Shown here in pieces: positions 5,213-5,277 of a stretch of 5,277 bases of DNA (within the stretch, counting starts at the first letter, position 1; each line of letters begins with the position of its first letter). A program made the position numbers and the translations under genes. The DNA lies in assembly GCA_945868195.1 (NCBI GenBank), contig CAMBLP010000149.1, positions 1 to 5,277 on the forward strand. The letters run 5' to 3'. The notes under the pieces are model-generated. The model searched no databases. It saw only the letters and a list, made by a program, of their open reading frames with translations, and was not told where the DNA came from. The DNA comes from Bordetella parapertussis (lineage in GTDB: Bacteria; Pseudomonadota; Gammaproteobacteria; Burkholderiales; Burkholderiaceae_B).

Positions 5213-5277
5213 ATGAAAGTCAAACTACAACACGTGGCGCACACGCGCTCAGGCGACAAAGGCAACACGTCAAACAT
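5213..5277 (+). CDS. Small AtuA-associated protein, N-terminal fragment (cut by window edge)
   Basis: An ATG three bases after the AtuA-family stop opens a frame that runs off the right edge after 21 full codons. The visible part reads M-K-V-K-L-Q-H-V-A-H-T and then R-S-G-D-K-G-N-T-S-N. The H-x-R-S-G-D-K-G-N signature is that of the roughly 100-residue protein or domain found directly after DUF1446 proteins, or fused to them at the C-terminus. GAGAG at 5201-5205, within the end of the upstream gene, gives a ribosome binding site about seven bases before the ATG. The tight spacing indicates co-transcription and probably a joint function with the AtuA-family protein. Its biochemical role is not known to me. 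Confidence 0.82.
   Translation, partial: MKVKLQHVAHTRSGDKGNTSN

Overview
The window looks like a chromosomal segment of a betaproteobacterium, most likely Burkholderiales and plausibly Alcaligenaceae (Bordetella/Achromobacter/Advenella-like). The main clue is a Bug/TctC-family periplasmic binding protein close to an AtuA-family (DUF1446) gene, a combination typical of that group. The divergent pairing of a LysR regulator with an Sbt-type permease and moderate GC with AT-rich intergenic spacers also fit. This placement is inference from gene content; no rRNA or other marker is present.

Layout. (1) Positions 1-225, minus: N-terminal 75 residues of a LysR-type regulator, cut by the window edge. 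(2) Positions 226-308: AT-rich divergent control region with two palindromes. (3) Positions 309-1253, plus: SbtA-like sodium-dependent bicarbonate transport family permease, probably the target of the LysR protein. (4) Positions 1321-1899, plus: GDT1/TMEM165 (UPF0016) cation exporter with both E-x-G-D-K-T motifs. (5) Positions 1900-2057: intergenic region with a promoter candidate. (6) Positions 2058-3041, plus: secreted Bug-family solute-binding protein. (7) Positions 3038-3706, minus: compact family 2 glycosyltransferase whose stop codon overlaps that of the Bug gene; a strong 11-bp hairpin lies in its last codons. (8) Positions 3707-3853: divergent spacer with a 7-bp inverted repeat whose arms carry TTGACG on both strands. 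(9) Positions 3854-5209, plus: AtuA-family protein, followed after 3 bases by (10) the start of a small AtuA-associated protein with an H-x-R-S-G-D-K-G-N motif, cut at the right edge.

How the genes may work together. The LysR/permease pair forms one regulatory unit. The GDT1 gene follows by 67 bases and may be co-transcribed or use its own extended -10 promoter. The AtuA gene and the small protein after it form an operon, probably a carboxylic-acid or acyl-CoA degradation cluster continuing to the right. The Bug protein may capture the substrate of that pathway, although the oppositely oriented glycosyltransferase stands between them. No mobile element, tRNA, rRNA or CRISPR array is visible. 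The genes all belong to known families; the less ordinary material is in the junctions: the shared-stop convergent overlap with a hairpin inside coding sequence, and the palindromes in the two divergent spacers.
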